The notes below the pieces were generated by a model. It was not told the DNA's origin, searched no databases, and saw only the letters and a list, made by a program, of their open reading frames with translations. Below, piece by piece: positions 6,606 through 10,662 of a DNA stretch of 10,662 nucleotides. The position numbers and the translations under genes were made by a program. Source of the DNA: an uncultured delta proteobacterium (GTDB taxonomy: Bacteria; Desulfobacterota; WTBG01; CAIYCZ01); NCBI GenBank assembly GCA_903924805.1, contig CAIYCZ010000562.1:1-10662 (forward strand). Reading direction: 5' to 3'. Positions within the stretch are counted from its first letter, which is position 1, and each line of letters starts with the position of its first letter.

Positions 6606-7346
6606 CTACATATACAGCCCGCCATTCACATGTATTACCTGGCCGGTTATGTAGCCGGCAAAATCACTTGCCAGAAAACAGACGACCGCAGCAACATCCC
6701 GGGGTGTGCCGAGCCGTTTTGACGGTATCTGACTGATGAGCGTTTCGCGGTCCTTTTCAGGTATTGCAGCAGTCATTGCGGTCTCGATAAACCCGGGAGC
6801 GACCGCGTTTACGGTTATGCCGCGATCCGCATATTCGCGCGCTACTGCCTTGGTAAAGCCCATCACGCCCGCCTTGGAGGCGGAGTAATTTGCCTGACCG
6901 GGATTTCCCATGGCACCGGTAACCGAAGCAATGTTGATTATGCGTCCGCTTTTCTGCCGGAACATATAGCGCAGGGCGGCTTTGGTGCAGTTAAAAGTAC
7001 CCTTAAGATTTACCGATATAACATCATCCCACTGCTCTTCTTTCATCCTGAGCAGAACCATGTCACGGGTAATGCCGGCATTATTGACCAGGATATCTAT
7101 TTTCCCGAACCGGTCAACTGCTGCTTTCATGAGGTCTTCGCATTCCTGGAGATGAACTACATTGACCCTAACTGCCAGCGGGGTACACCGCAGCGATTCA
7201 ATTTCCCGGGCCACTGCATCTGCCATCTCCTTGTTGATGTCAGCAACGACCACAGCAGCGCCTTTTTCTGCGAGAAGGAGCGCAATTGTCCGCCCGATAC
7301 CCTGTCCTGCGCCTGTTACCACTGCAACTTTGCCGTCTACATTCAT
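6606..7346 (-). CDS. fabG: 3-oxoacyl-ACP reductase
   Basis: NADPH-dependent short-chain dehydrogenase that reduces 3-ketoacyl-ACP to 3-hydroxyacyl-ACP. The 246 residues match the family length. The cofactor site TGAGQGIG lies at 11-18 and NNAG at 88-91. The catalytic set is complete: N113, S141, Y154 and K158 (YSASK). The PGFIETAM segment (184-191) and the C-terminal GQVIHVNGGLYM are FabG-like. It starts at an ATG with only a weak GAAG-type ribosome-binding site, 65 nt after the fabD stop. Its place between fabD and acpP supports the FabG assignment over other short-chain dehydrogenases. Confidence 0.97.
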   Translation of the reverse strand: MNVDGKVAVVTGAGQGIGRTIALLLAEKGAAVVVADINKEMADAVAREIESLRCTPLAVRVNVVHLQECEDLMKAAVDRFGKIDILVNNAGITRDMVLLRMKEEQWDDVISVNLKGTFNCTKAALRYMFRQKSGRIINIASVTGAMGNPGQANYSASKAGVMGFTKAVAREYADRGITVNAVAPGFIETAMTAAIPEKDRETLISQIPSKRLGTPRDVAAVVCFLASDFAGYITGQVIHVNGGLYM

Positions 7347-7411
7347 ATCGCTACTTCTATCCGGGGATTGCCGTGTCGTCTGCTCCGCCGAAGCAATCGT
7401 TTTTAAATTTA

Positions 7412-8344
7412 TTAAGTATCTTTTTCCACCTGTTTTATCTGCTCGGTGCTCTCTATGCTCTGTATTTTCGCGTTGCGATTTATTCTTTTCATGAGCCCGG
7501 CAAGAACTTTTCCCGGTCCCAGTTCAAGAAAACTGTCTATTCCTCCGTCAATCATCTTTTCCATGGATTCCTGCCATCGCACCGGATGGTCAACCTGGGT
7601 TATCAGCAGGTCTTTGACTTTTTCTCTGGAAGGATAATAGTCTGCCTCCACATTGGAAATAACCGGTGTTTTAAGATCGGATACCTCGACTGGTTCAAGG
7701 GCCTCGGCAAGCCGCTCGGCTGCCTTCTTCATGAGTGAGCAGTGGAACGGGGCGCTCACCGCAAGCATGACGGCATCACGGGCTCCGATCTCTTTTGCTT
7801 TTGCAGCAGCCCGGTTAACAGCCTCGGCGTGTCCCGAAATTACTATCTGCCCCGGACAGTTGTAGTTGGCAGGGGAGAGCACCTGGCCATCAGCACAGTC
7901 GTTACATAGGGATTCAACCGCTTCGCGGTCCAGCCCCAGGATTGCTGCCATGGCACCAACGCCCACCGGAACCGCCTCCTGCATAAATTTACCTCTGAGG
8001 CGCACCGTTCTAACTGCGTCTGCAAATGACAGTGCGCCTGCGGTAATCAGTGAAGCATACTCGCCAAGGCTATGGCCTGCAAGAATCAAGGGACGCATCC
8101 CCGTTTCAGATGTCAGTGCCCTCATCACCGCAATGCTTACCGTGAGTATTGCAGGCTGGGTATTCTCGGTCAGCTTCAGGTCCTGCTCAGGTCCATCAAG
8201 ACAGAGCCTGGTAAGGTTGCAGTGCAGCGCCTCGTCAGCTTCTTCAAAGGTTTGACGAGCTATGGCGAAATTATCTCTTATGTTCTTTCCCATTCCAACA
8301 TACTGGGCGCCCTGACCGGGAAAGAGAAAAGCCCTTGTAGTCAT
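7412..8344 (-). CDS. fabD: Malonyl-CoA:ACP transacylase
   Basis: Transfers malonyl from CoA to acyl carrier protein, giving the extender unit used by FabH and FabF. The 310-residue protein begins with LFPGQGAQYVGMGK (7-20). It has the nucleophile S92 in GHSLGEY, R117 for the malonyl carboxylate and H201 in APFHCSLM. The C-terminal FLELGPGKVLAGL segment is also family-typical. The ATG (8342-8344) gives the standard N terminus, although the upstream sequence is AT-rich without a clear Shine-Dalgarno sequence. It starts 28 nt after the acyl-CoA dehydrogenase stop, so the two are almost certainly co-transcribed. Confidence 0.97.
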   Translation of the reverse strand: MTTRAFLFPGQGAQYVGMGKNIRDNFAIARQTFEEADEALHCNLTRLCLDGPEQDLKLTENTQPAILTVSIAVMRALTSETGMRPLILAGHSLGEYASLITAGALSFADAVRTVRLRGKFMQEAVPVGVGAMAAILGLDREAVESLCNDCADGQVLSPANYNCPGQIVISGHAEAVNRAAAKAKEIGARDAVMLAVSAPFHCSLMKKAAERLAEALEPVEVSDLKTPVISNVEADYYPSREKVKDLLITQVDHPVRWQESMEKMIDGGIDSFLELGPGKVLAGLMKRINRNAKIQSIESTEQIKQVEKDT

Positions 8345-8372
8345 GATTGAATAAATATATCCGTTGAAGCTG

Positions 8373-9539
8373 TTATTCTATTTTTCCTGCAGCCCCTTCC
8401 TTTATAAGGAACTGGCCTATTACATTTCTCTGAATCTGATTGGTTCCTTCGTATATCTGCAGGATCTTGGCATCCCGCATCATTTTTTCCACCGGGTAAT
8501 CGCGCATATAACCGTAACCGCCAAAAATCTGAACCACATCAGTGGTAACCCGCATGCACACGTCTGAGGAAAACACCTTGGCCATTGAGGCATACTTGGC
8601 TATGTCCTTTGCTCCGGTGTCTGCATAGCGGGCGGATGCATAGGTTATGGCGCGGGCTGCCTCAATTTCAGTAGCCATATTTGCCAGCATGTGCAGTACC
8701 GCCTGATGACCGATTATGGGTTTGCCAAAGGTCCTTCGTTCACGAGCATAGGCAATGGCTTCATTAAGAGCTCCCTGGGCAAGCCCTACGGCCTGAGCCG
8801 CAATGCCGGGTCTGGTCTGGTCAAAAGTTTTCATGGCTACTATAAAGCCCATGCCCTCACGGGCCAATAAATTTTCCTTGGGGATTTTACATTCGTCAAA
8901 AATGAGCTCGCGGGTAGCTGAGGCGCGTATGCCCAATTTTTTTTCCTTTTTACCGAATTCAAATCCGGGAGTGCCTTTTTCGACAACAAATGCGCTGGCT
9001 CCCCGCGCTCCGCGCTCCTTATCCGTTTTGGCAATTATTGAATAGATTTCTGCCTCGCCGGCATTGGTAATCCACTGCTTCGTTCCGTTTAATATATAAT
9101 AGTCGCCTTCTTTCCGCGCAGTGGTGCGTATAGCTCCCGCATCACTGCCTGCCTCAGACTCGGTAATGCCGAACGCAGCAAGTTTATTCCCTGATTCAAT
9201 CTGAGGCAGGTATTTCTTTTTCTGCTCTTGATTGCCAAACAGCAGGATGGGATAGCAGCCAAGCCCGCTTGCAGCAAATGAGACAGATACACCAATACAG
9301 ACTTTGCTCAATTCCTCTACCGCGAGGCAGTTGTCAAGGTTTCCTCCGCCAAGCCCGCCGTATTCCTCAGGAATATAAACACCAAACATGCCCACCGAGG
9401 CTAGAACCTTTATGATTTCCCAGGGAAATTCTTCTTTCTCATCAAGCTCCGCCCGTACCGGCAGTATTTTATCTTTGCCAATTTCCCTGCACAGATTGAT
9501 AATGTTTTGTTGTGTTTCGGTGAAATTGTAGTCTAACAT
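8373..9539 (-). CDS. Acyl-CoA dehydrogenase (medium/short-chain type)
   Basis: FAD-dependent enzyme that normally oxidises acyl-CoA to trans-2-enoyl-CoA and passes electrons to electron-transferring flavoprotein. The 388-residue protein has the full three-domain layout: an N-terminal helical domain, a middle domain with AFGITESEAGSDAGA (122-136) and QWITNAGEA (155-163), and a C-terminal helical domain. The catalytic base is E364 in QIYEGTNQIQR. The TRPGIAAQAVGLAQGAL stretch and VQIFGGYGY resemble medium-chain enzymes as I recall them. The ATG at 9537-9539 fits the family start; a TTG four codons earlier would add KCC-type residues, and an AAAGG lies 13 nt before the ATG. It is wedged between fabH (24-nt gap) and fabD (28-nt gap), an unusual place for a catabolic enzyme. 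Substrate chain length cannot be read from sequence alone. Confidence 0.94.
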   Translation of the reverse strand: MLDYNFTETQQNIINLCREIGKDKILPVRAELDEKEEFPWEIIKVLASVGMFGVYIPEEYGGLGGGNLDNCLAVEELSKVCIGVSVSFAASGLGCYPILLFGNQEQKKKYLPQIESGNKLAAFGITESEAGSDAGAIRTTARKEGDYYILNGTKQWITNAGEAEIYSIIAKTDKERGARGASAFVVEKGTPGFEFGKKEKKLGIRASATRELIFDECKIPKENLLAREGMGFIVAMKTFDQTRPGIAAQAVGLAQGALNEAIAYARERRTFGKPIIGHQAVLHMLANMATEIEAARAITYASARYADTGAKDIAKYASMAKVFSSDVCMRVTTDVVQIFGGYGYMRDYPVEKMMRDAKILQIYEGTNQIQRNVIGQFLIKEGAAGKIE

Positions 9540-9563
9540 GCAGCACTTCAAACCTTTCTTTTT

Positions 9564-10544
9564 TTACCACCGCACCAGCGCAGAGCCCCAGGTGAAACCA
9601 GCGCCAAACGCGTTAAGCAATATGAGATCGTCGGGTTTGATTCTGTTTTGACGATTTGCTTCATCCAGTGCTATGGGCACCGATGCGGATGATGTATTAC
9701 CATATTTTTCGATATTAATAAAAACTTTTTCCGGTGGGAGCTCCAGCCGTTTTGCTATAGCCTGAATAATTCGTAAATTGGCCTGATGTGCTATGAGGAG
9801 ATCGATTGCGTCGCTGGTCAGATTATTATGGGACAAAATTTTCACCACACAGTCCTCAAGGGCCTTTACCGCAAGTTTAAAAACCTTATTTCCATCCATT
9901 TTGAGGTAATGGTAACGCTTTGCTATGGTATCCGGCGAGGCAGGGTTTGCGGATCCTCCCCCCGGCATATACAGCAGGTTTCCGCATGAGCCGTCAGAAT
10001 AGAGCAGAGATGAAAGGATGCCGTTTGCGCCGTTATCTTTTGACAGAACAACTGCCCCCGCTCCATCACCAAACAGGATACAGGTGGTCCGGTCTGTGTA
10101 ATCAGTGATTTTTGTAAGAGTGTCAACCCCTACCACTAAGACTTTCTTGTGATTTCCTGCCCGTATGAGGCTGTCTGCAACAGAAAGGGCATAGAGAAAA
10201 CCAGTGCAGCCGGCAGAGATATCGAAAGCAGCCGCCTTAAGAGCTTTGAGCTTGTCCTGAAGCAGGCACGCCACTGATGGCGTTGGCATATCCGGGGTAA
10301 CGGTGCCGACTATGATCATGTCCAGTTCCGCAGCGGAAATGCCTGCCATATCAAGGGCATTGAGCGCTGCCTGATGAGCAAGACATGATGAAGTCTCGCC
10401 ATTATCGGCTATGCGCCGTTCCTTGATTCCGGTCCTGGTTACGATCCATTCATCAGTTGTGTCGACGAGTGTTTCCAGGTCCTTGTTGGTCAGCACTTTA
10501 GCCGGTATATGTGAGCCCGTGCCTATAATTCGAGTTCTAATCAT
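9564..10544 (-). CDS. fabH: Beta-ketoacyl-ACP synthase III
   Basis: Starts fatty-acid chains by condensing an acyl-CoA primer, usually acetyl-CoA, with malonyl-ACP. With the ATG at 10542-10544 the protein is 326 residues and has the Cys-His-Asn triad: C113 in DISAGCTGFLYAL, H253 in IAHQANLRII and N283 in KYGNTSSAS. The DTTDEWIVTRTGIKERRIA motif (28-46) and the C-terminal NAFGAGFTWGSALV are FabH hallmarks. A longer frame opens at a GTG at 10583, inside an inverted repeat, and adds 13 residues unlike the family, so the internal ATG is preferred, even though neither start has a good ribosome-binding site. It is the first complete gene of the cluster in the window; plsX would be expected upstream. 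Confidence 0.96.
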   Translation of the reverse strand: MIRTRIIGTGSHIPAKVLTNKDLETLVDTTDEWIVTRTGIKERRIADNGETSSCLAHQAALNALDMAGISAAELDMIIVGTVTPDMPTPSVACLLQDKLKALKAAAFDISAGCTGFLYALSVADSLIRAGNHKKVLVVGVDTLTKITDYTDRTTCILFGDGAGAVVLSKDNGANGILSSLLYSDGSCGNLLYMPGGGSANPASPDTIAKRYHYLKMDGNKVFKLAVKALEDCVVKILSHNNLTSDAIDLLIAHQANLRIIQAIAKRLELPPEKVFINIEKYGNTSSASVPIALDEANRQNRIKPDDLILLNAFGAGFTWGSALVRW

Positions 10545-10579
10545 CGCTTTAGCGTAACGTAATAGCCTCACAGATGGAT

Positions 10580-10604
10580 GCACTATAGCATTATTGTATA
10601 GTGC
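10580..10604. promoter_or_regulatory. Perfect 8-bp inverted repeat upstream of fabH
   Basis: The arms GCACTATA (10580-10587) and TATAGTGC (10597-10604) are perfect reverse complements separated by 9 nt, located 36-60 nt before the fabH ATG. The size and spacing suit a dimeric repressor operator, and the AT-rich core could overlap a promoter, but no regulator can be named. The remainder of the upstream segment (10605-10662) shows no recognisable gene; a frame closing with a TAG at 10642-10644 might be the tail of the preceding gene. Confidence 0.35.
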
Positions 10605-10662
10605 GATTCAGTGTGGAGCGTTGAGATTGAGGTTCCCCGGTCTATTCTTTTTCAACAGGTAT

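Noticed and set aside
10580..10604. NrdR box upstream of fabH
   Set aside because: The half-sites resemble NrdR boxes, but the 9-nt spacer breaks the contiguous 16-bp palindrome and no second box is nearby.
10605..10662. C-terminal tail of plsX
   Set aside because: Gene order makes plsX likely upstream and a frame ends with TAG at 10642-10644, but seven codons are too few to identify anything.

Overview
All twelve protein genes in this window are on the minus strand, so the sequence reads biologically from right to left as one long housekeeping cluster. Type II fatty-acid synthesis comes first: fabH, an acyl-CoA dehydrogenase gene, fabD, fabG, acpP and fabF. It is followed by rpiB, a dCMP deaminase gene, nrdR, and the riboflavin genes ribD, ribE and ribBA. 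The order fab genes - rpiB - dCMP deaminase - nrdR - ribD - ribE - ribBA is the one I associate with Desulfobacterota (former Deltaproteobacteria) and relatives such as Nitrospirota. Moderate base composition, Shine-Dalgarno starts and the AT-rich intergenic repeats fit an uncultured member of such a group. This placement is inference, without rRNA or a database search.

Right half (about 4,900-10,600): FabH starts chains from acetyl-CoA and malonyl-ACP, FabD loads malonyl onto ACP, FabG reduces 3-ketoacyl-ACP and FabF elongates. The dehydratase (FabZ) and enoyl reductase (FabI/K/V) are not in the window. The acyl-CoA dehydrogenase between fabH and fabD is the unexpected member. acpP sits in a 135-nt leader, and a bulged hairpin plus seven T residues follows its stop codon, which suggests a separately abundant acpP transcript.

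Left half (about 1-4,900): rpiB feeds ribose-5-phosphate chemistry, the deaminase makes dUMP for dTTP synthesis, and NrdR represses ribonucleotide reductase genes. RibD, RibE and RibBA supply four of the activities from GTP and ribulose-5-phosphate to riboflavin. Lumazine synthase (ribH) and nusB would be expected beyond the left edge. No FMN riboswitch was seen.

The noncoding surprise is in the left half. The three sizeable gaps (after ribBA, ribD-ribE, nrdR-deaminase) all hold degenerate short-period repeats (7-8 bp units), two of them folded into inverted repeats with arms of 35-50 bp. Two of the gaps share exact 10- and 12-bp words. The fab half has no such elements. No mobile element, CRISPR, tRNA or rRNA was found. 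I did not identify a new multi-gene system; the repeat family, the acpP terminator and the embedded dehydrogenase are the points worth following.
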